A stretch of DNA of 64,000 bases from Stenotrophomonas humi (GTDB lineage Bacteria; Pseudomonadota; Gammaproteobacteria; Xanthomonadales; Xanthomonadaceae): NCBI RefSeq assembly GCF_001431415.1, contig NZ_LDJI01000002.1:1-64000 (forward strand), in the 5' to 3' direction. The notes beneath the pieces were generated by a model. It was not told the DNA's origin and did no database searches. It was given only the letters and a program-made list of their open reading frames with translations. Shown here in pieces: positions 1 through 8,726 of the stretch; the stretch's first letter is position 1, and each line of letters opens with the position of its first letter. Position numbers and translations under genes: made by a program.

Positions 1-579
1 GATTTGCAGTGAGCTGCAGGCCGTTGAAGCTGCGTCTGTTGTTCGCGCAAAAGCATGCAATAAAACGAGGCAGGCCTGGCCGTGCTTCCCCGTCTGGGTA
101 TGGGGAATGGCTGCGTTGCGGTTCTCATAAGCGCCTGCCTATACTCCGCCACCAGTATGAGTGGCTACCCGATCTTTGCATTGGGCCCGTCGCGCAATGC
201 GGAAGGGGAGTTTGGGGCGAAGGGGGTAGGGGTGATCCTGTGCCTTGGTGGTGGCTCTTTAGTATTTGGTCCGCAGTAGCAATGAAACTGATTTTGATAC
301 GAGCCTTCCATGTGAGTTGCGCAGGTAGTCCGCTCTGGTGCCGGCTGCCAAGCACACTGAGCTGACAGCAGGATGCGCATCGCCCGAGACGTGTTTGGTG
401 TGGTTAGTGCATTGCGAGCGAGTTCCATCCTTCTATAAGAAGGCAGGTTGAGGGATTGGTTGACTACTCGAAGTAGCCGATCACGAGGCTTGCAGAGCGG
501 TGGCTTATGGGAACAGAGGAAAGAGGCTCTAGGTAGAAATCAGTACTTCGCAGGCTTTTATTGTTCCTGATGAAAGGCA
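1..579. other. gene-poor stretch
   Basis: I see no open reading frame here with convincing coding character. Short frames on both strands (for example 82-279 plus) lack a ribosome binding site and any recognisable motif. Base composition looks slightly lower in GC than the core genes further in. The stretch may be the edge of an accessory region that continues to the left of the window. Confidence 0.4.
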
Positions 580-594
580 ATGGGGGAGGGACGG

Positions 595-1536
595 ATGCAC
601 GCACTGATCGGAAAGTGGGCGTCGATCGTAGGGCTGGGAATTCTGCTGAATGGTTGCGCGGCCAATCTCAGGCGTGATCTTGTTGTTCCGAATCTAGCGC
701 AGCCCGCTGCGCCGTTTGTGGTCGATGCGACGACGCAGGATGAAAAGCGCGCGTTTCTTGCGGCGGAAGGGAATATCTACAGCTGCTGGTATGGGATTCA
801 CCAGTTGTCGCAGAAGGAGTTCACGCCGCCCAAGGCGAAGATGTTTGAATCAATGCTGGCGGGAGCGGTTCCGGAGGTGGTTACACATCGTGTTGTGCTT
901 GAACGTTTCGATGTTTTCCACAATGTTCAAGGAAACCTGTCGAGATCGGCCAGGACTGCCGCCAGCGCAGTGCTCTACATGAACCCGGCCAATTACATCG
1001 TCCGGGTCGATCCAAGTGAGAGTTTCTGGTTCGAGAGGGATCCATACGCTCGGCGAGGTGGTAGGGCGGTAGGTTGCATGGAAGGGGAAGATGGCAGCTA
1101 CTTCGAAAGGGATGTGATTACTGGCCATGCGGTGATCGTTGTCTGGGTGAAGTTCCGTGTCGATGACGTTCCTTTCGCCTTCAAGAGCTACTACCAACAC
1201 CAAGCGATAGATAAGGCATCGGTGGCCCAGGCCACCGATGTGGCGCTTAAGGAAACCATGCAAGGGGTGGCTGAAAAGCTGCGTGCGTATTGGTCAGGAA
1301 TGCCAATGACGGAAGTCGCGGCCCTTCGGTCAACGCCGCCAACGGCAGCGCGAACAGCAACGACAGCTATCGGCTTGCGACCCGGCGTGAATACGACGCC
1401 CATTTCGCAGGACGCAGATCCGTCGCCCAGCGGTGCACAGTCCACTCCTCCTGCTCGCGTGCCGGAAAAGAGCGAAGCGTCGCAGTCGACAGAGGTTGCC
1501 AAGCCGTGGGCCGGCGGAAAATGGCGCGGGTGGTGA
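595..1536 (+). CDS. putative lipoprotein of unknown function
   Basis: A 313-residue protein begins with a lipoprotein signal peptide: a short basic start, a hydrophobic run, then the lipobox LLNGC with the lipidated Cys at about residue 21. The mature part has no motif I recognise. The last 70 or so residues are rich in Thr, Pro, Ser and Ala and look disordered. The ATG at 595 is preferred over the in-frame ATG at 580, because a purine-rich GGGGGAGGG lies just before 595. It stands alone and a hairpin terminator follows. Codon use looks less GC-biased than that of most genes in the window, which would fit an accessory gene (inference). Envelope location is well supported; function is unknown. 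Confidence 0.7.
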   Translation: MHALIGKWASIVGLGILLNGCAANLRRDLVVPNLAQPAAPFVVDATTQDEKRAFLAAEGNIYSCWYGIHQLSQKEFTPPKAKMFESMLAGAVPEVVTHRVVLERFDVFHNVQGNLSRSARTAASAVLYMNPANYIVRVDPSESFWFERDPYARRGGRAVGCMEGEDGSYFERDVITGHAVIVVWVKFRVDDVPFAFKSYYQHQAIDKASVAQATDVALKETMQGVAEKLRAYWSGMPMTEVAALRSTPPTAARTATTAIGLRPGVNTTPISQDADPSPSGAQSTPPARVPEKSEASQSTEVAKPWAGGKWRGW

Positions 1537-1596
1537 GGAAAAATGGGGCAGGAGCGCGATGAGTTGGCTCTTGCATCGGTCATGAAGTCCCCGAAT

Positions 1597-1630
1597 GGAA
1601 GGCCGGCAGAAATGCCGGCCTTCTTCTATT
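1597..1630 (+). terminator. rho-independent-like terminator of the lipoprotein gene
   Basis: A perfect 10-bp stem (AAGGCCGGCA / TGCCGGCCTT) closes a GAAA tetraloop and is followed by a pyrimidine-rich CTTCTATT tail. It lies 60 bp past the stop codon. Confidence 0.75.
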
Positions 1631-1837
1631 CCGGAAGGCGAGAGGCTTGGCTTCGTACCAGGTGTCGATCTGTCGCGTCGATCTTCCACGTCCGGCTTCA
1701 CTCGATGGGAACCGCCAGGCCCCTTGACCTTCCCATGGCGGCAATCTCTAGGCTCTGCCCAATGCAGATGTCGGCGGCGGTGGCCGCGCACTGCGCCAGC
1801 GCCCGACTGATTCCATGACCCGCCTGAGGAAGCCAGC

Positions 1838-2104
1838 ATGACCCGTGCATCTCATCCCCACGTCATCGTCTATACGACGCCCACCTGCCCCGATTGTCGG
1901 ATGTTGAAGGAGTGGTTCGCCAGGGAAGGCATCACTTATGAAGAACGCGACCTGACCGATCCGGCGGTCCGGGACGAGGCCAAGCAGCGTACCGGTGTAC
2001 GCGTCGCGCCGATCACCTTGGTGGGCGAGCAGGTGTTCTACGGGACGTTCGCGTCGCAGAAGCCGGGCCTGACCGTGGCGCTCGGTTTGTCCCGTGCAGT
2101 CTGA
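1838..2104 (+). CDS. glutaredoxin-like thiol oxidoreductase
   Basis: An 88-residue single-domain thioredoxin-fold protein. Near the N-terminus is the dithiol active site CPDC (TTPTCPDCRML), and further on is the cis-Pro segment VAPITLV that is typical of glutaredoxins and NrdH-like redoxins. It should reduce disulfides in the cytoplasm using glutathione or a flavoprotein. A GAGGAAG ribosome binding site precedes the ATG. The next gene, an electron-transfer reductase, begins at or just after its stop, so the two are probably co-transcribed. This pairing suggests electron delivery between the partners (inference). The family assignment is secure; the specific substrate is not. Confidence 0.85.
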   Translation: MTRASHPHVIVYTTPTCPDCRMLKEWFAREGITYEERDLTDPAVRDEAKQRTGVRVAPITLVGEQVFYGTFASQKPGLTVALGLSRAV

Positions 2105-2113
2105 GTGCGTGCC

Positions 2114-3115
2114 ATGACGACGAATGTCGAGATACGCGGAACCGAGCACATCCTCGCCGTGCCGGCGGGCATGACCCTCCTCGAAGCCGCGCTCGCCGAA
2201 GGCATCGCCTATCCGCATGGTTGTCGCTCGGGCCGCTGTGGTGCGTGCAGGACGCGCCTTGTCAGTGGCGAAGTCGAGCGTCTCGAGCACAACCGCTTCG
2301 CGCTCTCGGACGAAGAGAAGGCGCAAGGGCTGATCCTTGCTTGCCGGGCGATTCCCATAACGGATGCGGTGATCACCTGGCTTGACCAAGAGCAGACGGC
2401 ATCGCATCCGCACCGCCGTTTCAATTGCCATGTCACTGCAATCGAAGACGTCACGCACGACATCAAGCGCATCCAGCTCGTCAACGATGCGGGCGATCCG
2501 CTTGCCTTTACCGCAGGCCAATATGCGCGGCTGAAATTCCTGGGCGCCCCGGCCCGCGATTACTCCATGGCGAGCCGCTCCGGTGAGGGCGCGCTTGAGT
2601 TCCACATTCGCCGCGTACCCGGCGGTGCAGCAACTGAAAGCATTCATGCGCAACTTCAGCTCGGCGAGCCGGTGCTCGTCGAAGGCCCCTTCGGTTCCTC
2701 ATACCTGCGTGAGCACCATGTGGGGCCGATGCTGTGCATCGCAGGCGGCTCGGGACTGGCGCCGATCAAGAGCATCGTCGAGACGGCAATCGCTGGCGGC
2801 ATGAAGCAGCCGATCCACGTCTACTTCGGCGCACGCGCGGTGCGTGATCTTTATCTCGTGGAGCATTTCCAACAGCTAGCGCAGCAGCACTCAAACCTGA
2901 CGTTCACGGTAGTCCTTTCAGAAGCCTCCGCAGACACATCCTGGCGGACCAGCATGGTCACCGACGCCGTCGCCGAAGACCTGCAGAATTTCGATGGCTG
3001 GAAAGCCTATGTCGCCGGACCGCCGTTGATGGTTGAAGCGGCGATGCATGTCACAAGTGCGTGCGGATTGCGGGTACAGGATCTGCATGCGGATGTGTTT
3101 TATACGGCAGGGTAG
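2114..3115 (+). CDS. 2Fe-2S ferredoxin / FAD / NAD(P)H reductase, ring-hydroxylating dioxygenase reductase type
   Basis: About 333 residues in three modules. The N-terminal plant-type ferredoxin domain has the cluster ligands in CRSGRCGAC plus a distal Cys (LACRA). It is followed by an FAD domain with the RDYSMAS flavin motif, then an NAD domain with IAGGSGLAPI and the C-terminal Asp-Val-Phe-Tyr end. The order, and details such as FHIRRVPGG and GPMLCIAGG, resemble naphthalene dioxygenase reductase (NahAa/NdoR), which passes electrons from NAD(P)H to a Rieske ferredoxin or oxygenase. A GTG at 2105, directly after the glutaredoxin stop, is an alternative start. No oxygenase or ferredoxin gene lies nearby, so the physiological acceptor is unknown. 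Confidence 0.85.
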   Translation: MTTNVEIRGTEHILAVPAGMTLLEAALAEGIAYPHGCRSGRCGACRTRLVSGEVERLEHNRFALSDEEKAQGLILACRAIPITDAVITWLDQEQTASHPHRRFNCHVTAIEDVTHDIKRIQLVNDAGDPLAFTAGQYARLKFLGAPARDYSMASRSGEGALEFHIRRVPGGAATESIHAQLQLGEPVLVEGPFGSSYLREHHVGPMLCIAGGSGLAPIKSIVETAIAGGMKQPIHVYFGARAVRDLYLVEHFQQLAQQHSNLTFTVVLSEASADTSWRTSMVTDAVAEDLQNFDGWKAYVAGPPLMVEAAMHVTSACGLRVQDLHADVFYTAG

Positions 3116-3285
3116 GAGCGGGGATAATCCGTCAGCTCCATATCTCATGCCCCTCTGGTGTATTCCAGGCAATTCCCGCAGGTGCATCGACCAGGAACCA
3201 CTGACTCATATCTGATTCCAGCTCATCTCGGCTTGTGGGCCAGGCGCGTTGCAAGACATCGATCCGCTTGCGAGAGCGATACCCG

Positions 3286-3324
3286 AAAAAAAGCAACCAG
3301 ACTCCCCGTCTGGTTGCTTTTTTT
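3286..3324. terminator. bidirectional terminator between the reductase and the H-NS-like gene
   Basis: The stem AAGCAACCAGAC / GTCTGGTTGCTT has a short TCCCC loop. It is flanked by an A-run on the left and a T-run on the right, so it can end transcripts from both sides. It immediately follows the stop of the minus-strand H-NS-like gene. Confidence 0.85.
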
Positions 3325-3329
3325 CCCAC

Positions 3330-3749
3330 TCAACCCTGCTTGAACAACTTCCGCTTTCCCGTCAGCACTTTCTCTTTCGGGGTGAGCTTGGCGACGCCGG
3401 GTATCAGGAAGTCGGTCGGGTTGTGGCCGAAGCGCATTTTCGAGGCGAGCCAGAGCGGCATCTTTCCGCGGCCGGTCCAGGTGTTCCAGCGGTTTTCCGG
3501 GTCGCGGTATTTCGGCTTGACCTTGGGGCCTTTGCGGCGGCGGGAGGCCTTGGTCTTTGGTTGCGCCTGGTCTGCGTCCAGGCCGAAGACCTCATCGATC
3601 GTGTAGCCGGCGCGCTTGGCATCGGCGATCAGCTTGCGCCTGACTTTCTCGGCCGGGGGACGGCTGGTGAGGGCTTTATGCCGTTCCTGGGCGGTACGGA
3701 TGAGAGTGTTGAGCTCTCGGAGATTCAGCGGGGTAAGGTCAATGCTCAT
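3330..3749 (-). CDS. H-NS-family histone-like nucleoid protein
   Basis: A 139-residue protein. Residues 1-60 are helical and suited to oligomerisation. The middle is basic and rich in Arg, Lys and Pro. The C-terminal H-NS DNA-binding module shows YRDPENRWNTWTGRGKMP, matching the conserved Tx(G/W)xGR(G/K)P core. Such proteins bind AT-rich DNA and silence horizontally acquired genes; Xanthomonas homologues affect virulence regulation (family knowledge). The start MSIDLTPLN is chosen because the longer upstream frame adds an uncharacteristic Pro/Ser-rich segment. An extra C-terminal tail of about 35 basic residues follows the DNA-binding motif. It is monocistronic, ending at a bidirectional terminator. 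Confidence 0.85.
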   Translation of the reverse strand: MSIDLTPLNLRELNTLIRTAQERHKALTSRPPAEKVRRKLIADAKRAGYTIDEVFGLDADQAQPKTKASRRRKGPKVKPKYRDPENRWNTWTGRGKMPLWLASKMRFGHNPTDFLIPGVAKLTPKEKVLTGKRKLFKQG

Positions 3750-3843
3750 GGCATTAGCCTCAGTTCCGAGGGGGCGAGTGTCAAGGTGGGCGAGAGGGTT
3801 TTGGGCTGGTGCTGCCGGCTGATGGACTGATTGCTGGGAGCTT

Positions 3844-3882
3844 CCCCTCACCCCAACCCCTCTCCCGGATACGGGAGAGGGG
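3844..3882. repeat. 39-bp interspersed inverted repeat, copy A
   Basis: An 11-bp perfect hairpin (CCCCTCTCCCG, loop GATA, CGGGAGAGGGG) is preceded by CCCCTCACCCCAA. The same 39-bp unit occurs in the opposite orientation at 55186-55224, differing only in the loop. It lies between the sco and H-NS-like genes. This looks like a dispersed intergenic repeat family of the genome. Confidence 0.75.
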
Positions 3883-3923
3883 CTTCTGATTGTCGGGGCT
3901 TTGAGGGTTGCTCGGCGCAGGTC

Positions 3924-4616
3924 TCAGCTTGAAGCTTCCACGCTGCAGCCGGGCGGATTTCGCTGGCCCACCGGCAAAGTCGGTTCCAGCGTCAGGCGTT
4001 GGATGTCGGAGAACAACTGCTCCACCGGCATGCCGAACGGGGCAAACAAGCGCAGCCGGCCCTGGCGGTCGAAGACATAGCCGCCGGAGGTGTGGCTCAT
4101 CGTGTAGGTGCCTGGCAGGGTGCCGTCTTCGCGGTCGTAGAAGGCCTTGAATGACGCTGCCATGGCGGCCAGTTGCTGATCATTGCCGACCAGGGCGGTG
4201 GCGGTGGGGTCGAAGGCTTTTACATACGTCTCGGCGACGGCCGGGGTGTCGCGCGCCGGGTCGACGGTGACGAAGACGACCTGCAGGTTGTCGGCGTCCG
4301 AGCCCATCAGGTGCTTCACGCGGTTCAACTCCACCATCGTGGTGGGGCAGACGTCGGGGCAGCTGGTGAAGCCGAAGAACAGGTAGGTCACCTTGCCGTT
4401 GAAATCGGCCGGCGTGCGGGCGACGCCGGTGCTGTCGGGCAGCGACCAGTGCTGGCCGAGGTCTTCGCAGGCGATGTCCTTGCCGTAGAAGTCCACGCGG
4501 GGTTTGGCCGCGCAGGCCACCAGCAGCAGGCTGGCGGCGGTGATCAACACGGTGGAGAGGCGGAGCTTGCGCGCCAGTGCGGCAAGGCCGGTGGTGGGGG
4601 AGTGATTACGGGACAT
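3924..4616 (-). CDS. SCO1/SenC family copper chaperone, lipoprotein
   Basis: 230 residues. A hydrophobic segment ends in a lipobox-like LLVAC (Cys about 35), followed by a thioredoxin-fold SCO domain. The copper ligands are present: CPDVC (Cys86 and Cys90) and a His near 175 in TMSHTSG. SCO proteins metallate or redox-maintain copper sites of heme-copper oxidases in the periplasm. It sits 78 bp downstream of cyoD in the same orientation. That is notable, because bo3-type quinol oxidases lack a CuA centre, so a CuB or general thiol role is more likely (inference). Confidence 0.9.
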   Translation of the reverse strand: MSRNHSPTTGLAALARKLRLSTVLITAASLLLVACAAKPRVDFYGKDIACEDLGQHWSLPDSTGVARTPADFNGKVTYLFFGFTSCPDVCPTTMVELNRVKHLMGSDADNLQVVFVTVDPARDTPAVAETYVKAFDPTATALVGNDQQLAAMAASFKAFYDREDGTLPGTYTMSHTSGGYVFDRQGRLRLFAPFGMPVEQLFSDIQRLTLEPTLPVGQRNPPGCSVEASS

Positions 4617-4694
4617 GGCTTCAGTCGTGCGAAGGACGGCCAGCCGCGCTGCACGAAACGGGCCGGCAGTTGCCTGCCAGCCCGTGCGTGTGCG

Positions 4695-5027
4695 TCAGTT
4701 GACCATCATGTGGAAGTGCATGCTCCAGATGATCCAGATGGAGAGCGCGACCACGATGAAAAGAATGACCAGGGTGAAAACAAAACTGGCCAGGTTCCAG
4801 CCGCCCTCCGAGGAGCGGTTCATGTGCAGGAAGTACACCAGCTGCACGATGATCTGCACGACGGCAAAGCCGACCAGCAGGAACAGCGTCAGTGGCCGCG
4901 ACAGTACAGGGTTCATCACCAGCATGAAGGGGATGACGGTGAGCACCGCGCAGATCACGAAGCCGATCAGGTAGGAGCGGGTCGAGCCATGTCCACCACC
5001 GGCGCGGGACGTATCGATATCGGACAT
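4695..5027 (-). CDS. cyoD: cytochrome bo3 ubiquinol oxidase subunit IV
   Basis: 110 residues with three predicted membrane helices (around SYLIGFVICAVLTVIPF, LTLFLLVGFAVVQIIV and LASFVFTLVILFIVV), matching the length and layout of CyoD. The subunit helps assemble the CuB/heme centre of the quinol oxidase in the inner membrane. It starts 2 bp after the cyoC stop, so translation is probably coupled. Confidence 0.95.
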   Translation of the reverse strand: MSDIDTSRAGGGHGSTRSYLIGFVICAVLTVIPFMLVMNPVLSRPLTLFLLVGFAVVQIIVQLVYFLHMNRSSEGGWNLASFVFTLVILFIVVALSIWIIWSMHFHMMVN

Positions 5028-5029
5028 GG

Positions 5030-5659
5030 TCAGAACACTCCAATCAGATAGACAAAGGTGAAGACGCAGATCCAGACCAGATCCAGGAAGTGCCAGAACA
5101 GGCTCAGGCAGGAAATGCGGGTGACGTTGGTCGGCGTGAGGCCGCGGCGATGCACCTGGTGCATCACCACCGCCATCCAGATCAGGCCGCTGGCCACGTG
5201 CAGGCCGTGCGTGCCCACCAGCGCGAAGAACGCCGACAGGTACGCGCTGGTGGTCGGGCCGGCGCCGATGTGGAGCAGGTGGTTGAACTCATACAGCTCC
5301 ATGCCGATGAAGCCGGCACCGAGTGCGAAGGTGACGCCCAGCCATGCCAGCACCGCCTGCTTGTTCTGCCGGTGCATCGCCAGCACGGCCTGGCCGTAGG
5401 TGATGCTGGAGAACAGCAGCAGGAACGTTTCGGTCATCACGAACGGCAGCGAGAACAGCTCCGCCCCGGTAGGGCCACCCGCGTAGGCATTGCTGAGCAC
5501 TGCATACGAGGCGAACAGCGAGCCGAACAGCACCAGGTCGGACATGAGGTACACCCACATGCCGAAGACCTTCATGCCGCCCTGTTCGTGCCCATGGTCG
5601 TCATGGGCGTGGTCGGCCACCTGCTCGGTGGTGACCACGGTGTTGGACATCAGATTCAT
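5030..5659 (-). CDS. cyoC: cytochrome bo3 ubiquinol oxidase subunit III
   Basis: 209 residues. A His-rich cytoplasmic start ([10 protein letters not shown]) is followed by five membrane helices and the subunit III signature around [14 protein letters not shown]. The start overlaps the cyoB stop in an ATGA tetranucleotide. It is the small core subunit of the proton-pumping quinol oxidase. Confidence 0.95.
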   Translation of the reverse strand: MNLMSNTVVTTEQVADHAHDDHGHEQGGMKVFGMWVYLMSDLVLFGSLFASYAVLSNAYAGGPTGAELFSLPFVMTETFLLLFSSITYGQAVLAMHRQNKQAVLAWLGVTFALGAGFIGMELYEFNHLLHIGAGPTTSAYLSAFFALVGTHGLHVASGLIWMAVVMHQVHRRGLTPTNVTRISCLSLFWHFLDLVWICVFTFVYLIGVF

Positions 5660-7644
5660 GCGATCACCCTGTGCTGCTTGAGCTTGCTCTGGTGTTGTTT
5701 CTCGATCTTTGCCACTTCATCGGCGCTGACGTAGTAGTCCACGTCTTCGTCGTAGGAGCGCACGATCAAGGTGACGATCATCGCCACGAAGCTGGCGCCG
5801 GCCAGCCACCAGATGTGCCAGATCAAGGCGAAGCACAACGCCAGGATCCAGATGTTGAGGATCAGCGGCACACCGGTGTTGCGCGGCATGTGGATCGGCG
5901 CGTAGTGCTTGGGCGGCGGTGGCAGGCCTTGCTTCTTGGCCTCATGGAACGCATCCAGCTGGTCTGCCTTCGGCACCACGGCGAAGTTGTAGAACGGCGG
6001 CGGCGACGGCGTTGCCCACTCCAGCGTACGTGCGTTCCAAGGGTCGCCGGTGACGTCCAGGTTCTTCTTGCGGTCGCGCACGCTGACGTAGATCTGCACC
6101 AGCATCAGCACGATGCCTGCGAGCACGAACAGTGCGCCCACGAATGCGGCGATCAGGTATGGCGTCCACGCCGGGTTGTCGTACTGGTTCATGCGTCGGG
6201 TCATGCCCATGAAGCCGAGCATGTACAGCGGCATGAAGGCCAGGTAGAAACCAATCACCCAGCAGGCGAAGGACCACTTGCCAAGACGCTCGTTGAGGGT
6301 GAAACCGAACACCTTCGGGAACCAGTAGACGAAGCCGGCCAGGTAGCCGAACAGCGCGCCACCGATGATGGTGTTGTGGAAGTGGGCAACCAGGAACAGG
6401 CTGTTGTGCAGCAGGAAGTCCGCCCCCGGAATGGCCAGCAGCACGCCGGTCATGCCGCCGATGGTGAAGGTCACCAGGAAGGCGATGGTCCACAGCATCG
6501 GCACGCTGAACTCCACGCGACCGCCGTACATGGTGAACAGCCAGGTGAAGATTTTCACGCCAGTCGGAATCGCGATGATCATCGTCATGATGCCGAAGAA
6601 GGCATTGACGCTGGCGCCGGAACCCATGGTGAAGAAGTGGTGCAGCCACACCACGAACGACAGGATGCCGATGGCCAATGTCGCACCGACCATCGACTTG
6701 TAGCCGAACAGCTTCTTGCGCGAGAACGTCGCGGTGATCTCGGAGAAGATGCCGAATGCCGGCAAGACCAGGATGTACACCTCCGGGTGGCCCCAGGCCC
6801 ACACCAGGTTGACGTACATCATCGGGTTGCCACCCAGGTCATTGGTGTAGAAGTTGAAGTCCAGGTAACGGTCCAGTGTCAATGCACCGAGTGCGACGGT
6901 CAGGATTGGGAAGGCGGCGATGATGATCACGCTGGTGACCAGTACGGTCCAGGTGAACACCGGCATCTTCATCAGCGTCATGCCCGGCGCACGCATGCGC
7001 AGGATGGTGATGAACAGGTTGACGCCGGTCAGCAGCGTGCCGACACCGGAGGCCTGTAGCGCCCAGATGTAGTAATCAACGCCAACTCCCGGACTGAACT
7101 CGATGCCGGACAACGGCGGATACGCCACCCAACCGGTCATCGCGAACTCGCCAAGACCCAGCGAGATCATCATCAGCGCAGCGCCGACCACGAAGATCCA
7201 GAAGCTGAAGGCATTGAGGAACGGGAACGCCATGTCGCGCGCGCCGATCTGCAGCGGCACGATGATGTTCATCAGGCCCACCACGAACGGGGTGGCCACG
7301 AAGAAGATCATGATCACGCCGTGCGCGGTGAAGATCTGGTCGTAGTGCTCGGGTGGCAGGAAGCCATCACTGCCCGGGCCGGCGGCCGCCAGCTGCGCAC
7401 GCATCATCAGTGCGTCGGCAAAGCCGCGCACCAGCATCACCAGTGCGACGACGACATACATGATGCCGATTTTCTTGTGGTCCACCGTGGTGAACCAGTC
7501 GCGCCAGAGCACGCCCCACAGTTTGAAATAGGTGACCGCGGCGAGCAGTGCGATGCCGCCGAGCACCATGCCCGCCAATGTCACCACGACGATCGGGTCG
7601 TGCAACGGCACGGCGTCCCACGTCAACTTACCGAACATGCTCAT
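5656..7644 (-). CDS. cyoB: cytochrome bo3 ubiquinol oxidase subunit I
   Basis: 662 residues, the usual CyoB length, with about 15 membrane helices. Heme-copper oxidase hallmarks are visible: the heme-ligand segment [11 protein letters not shown], the CuB/cross-linked His-Tyr motif [15 protein letters not shown], the His pair in WLHHFFTMG and the heme-binding [11 protein letters not shown]. It reduces oxygen to water using quinol and pumps protons. Its start overlaps the cyoA stop by one base (TAATG). Confidence 0.97.
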   Translation of the reverse strand: MSMFGKLTWDAVPLHDPIVVVTLAGMVLGGIALLAAVTYFKLWGVLWRDWFTTVDHKKIGIMYVVVALVMLVRGFADALMMRAQLAAAGPGSDGFLPPEHYDQIFTAHGVIMIFFVATPFVVGLMNIIVPLQIGARDMAFPFLNAFSFWIFVVGAALMMISLGLGEFAMTGWVAYPPLSGIEFSPGVGVDYYIWALQASGVGTLLTGVNLFITILRMRAPGMTLMKMPVFTWTVLVTSVIIIAAFPILTVALGALTLDRYLDFNFYTNDLGGNPMMYVNLVWAWGHPEVYILVLPAFGIFSEITATFSRKKLFGYKSMVGATLAIGILSFVVWLHHFFTMGSGASVNAFFGIMTMIIAIPTGVKIFTWLFTMYGGRVEFSVPMLWTIAFLVTFTIGGMTGVLLAIPGADFLLHNSLFLVAHFHNTIIGGALFGYLAGFVYWFPKVFGFTLNERLGKWSFACWVIGFYLAFMPLYMLGFMGMTRRMNQYDNPAWTPYLIAAFVGALFVLAGIVLMLVQIYVSVRDRKKNLDVTGDPWNARTLEWATPSPPPFYNFAVVPKADQLDAFHEAKKQGLPPPPKHYAPIHMPRNTGVPLILNIWILALCFALIWHIWWLAGASFVAMIVTLIVRSYDEDVDYYVSADEVAKIEKQHQSKLKQHRVIA

Positions 7645-8543
7645 TACTCCTGGGAGGCCTTGGTTTCTACGTTGTGGCCCGACGTGGCCGCGGTGTTCTC
7701 ACCCACGCCGATGAACTGGTCGATGACCTTCTTGAACAGCAGCGGTTCGACCGTGGCGAAGTGGCGCACCGGTTCCTTGCGGGTAGGCACGGCCAACCGC
7801 TTGAACTCGTCGAAGCTCAGCTGCTCGGGCGAGGAGCGCACTTCGGCAACCCACGTGTCGAACTGTTCATTGGTCATCGCGGTGGCGATGAATTTCATGT
7901 TGGAGAAGCCGTGGCCGCTGTAATTGCCCGACATGCCGTCGAACTTGCCCGGCTCGTTGGCGACCAGGTGCAGCTGCGTGCGCATGCCGGCCATCGCGTA
8001 GATCTGCCCACCCAGCTGCGGGATGAAGAAGGTATTCATCGTCGAGTTGGAGGTGATGTCGAACGCCAGCTGTTGTCCGGCCGGGAAGTTGAGCTGGTTG
8101 ACCGTGGCGATGCCCAGGTCGGGGTAGACGAACACCCACTTCCAGTCGGTGGCGATGACTTCCACATGCAGCGGCTCGCCGGGGATATCCAGCGGCTTGT
8201 ACGGGTCAAGCTCGTGCGTGGATTTCCACACGATCACCGCCAGGATGGCGACGATGATCAACGGCACGCCCCAGACCACGATTTCCACCTTGTTCGAGTG
8301 CGCCCACTCGGGGATGTACTTGGCCTTGGTGTTGCCGGCGCGGTACTTCCAGGCAAACACGAAGGTCAGCACGATGGCCGGTATCACCACGATCATCATC
8401 AGCGCGACGCAGATGATGATCAGGTCGCGCTGGGCAATGCCCACGTCGCCCTTGGAGTCCAGCAGTACCCAGTTGCAGCCAGCCAATCCCACGCATGCCA
8501 AAGCGGCCAGCGCTGGGCGGATGCGTTTCCAGCAGATATTCAT
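7644..8543 (-). CDS. cyoA: cytochrome bo3 ubiquinol oxidase subunit II
   Basis: 299 residues. The lipobox VGLAGC (Cys23) is followed by two membrane helices and a periplasmic cupredoxin domain ([32 protein letters not shown]). The CuA ligands of cytochrome c oxidases are absent, as expected for a quinol oxidase. It is the first gene of cyoABCD. The 183 bp before it are shared with the divergent MocR gene, so regulation from that region could affect both (inference). Confidence 0.95.
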   Translation of the reverse strand: MNICWKRIRPALAALACVGLAGCNWVLLDSKGDVGIAQRDLIIICVALMMIVVIPAIVLTFVFAWKYRAGNTKAKYIPEWAHSNKVEIVVWGVPLIIVAILAVIVWKSTHELDPYKPLDIPGEPLHVEVIATDWKWVFVYPDLGIATVNQLNFPAGQQLAFDITSNSTMNTFFIPQLGGQIYAMAGMRTQLHLVANEPGKFDGMSGNYSGHGFSNMKFIATAMTNEQFDTWVAEVRSSPEQLSFDEFKRLAVPTRKEPVRHFATVEPLLFKKVIDQFIGVGENTAATSGHNVETKASQE

Positions 8544-8664
8544 TGAAGGTCAACCCTGTTGAAGGAGCTGCTGACCGGGGACTGCCAGCGCCCGATACAT
8601 GGGCGGGGAGCGGCTACACTGTCCGTACGGCGGCACCTACAAAAGGATTGCCGATCCAGTCAAG

Positions 8665-8691
8665 CCCATACAAGATACAGCATTGTATGGG
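8665..8691. promoter_or_regulatory. inverted repeat, likely MocR operator 1
   Basis: A perfect 9-bp inverted repeat CCCATACAA / TTGTATGGG has a 9-bp spacer that contains a further direct half-site ATACA. It lies 36 bp before the start of the MocR gene. Near-identical arms recur at 10162-10200 downstream of the gene. Direct plus inverted half-sites are typical of MocR/PdxR-type operators. Confidence 0.6.
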
Positions 8692-8726
8692 TTGATGCAC
8701 GTACAACGCATGGAAGGATTTCCCTG

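Noticed and set aside
82..279. Small hydrophobic frame on the plus strand near the window start
   Set aside because: No ribosome binding site, no recognisable motif and composition close to that expected from translating non-coding GC-rich DNA.
5671..7059. Long plus-strand frame rich in His, Asp, Glu and Val
   Set aside because: It is entirely antisense to cyoB; long open antisense frames with this composition are a known artefact of GC-rich codon bias.
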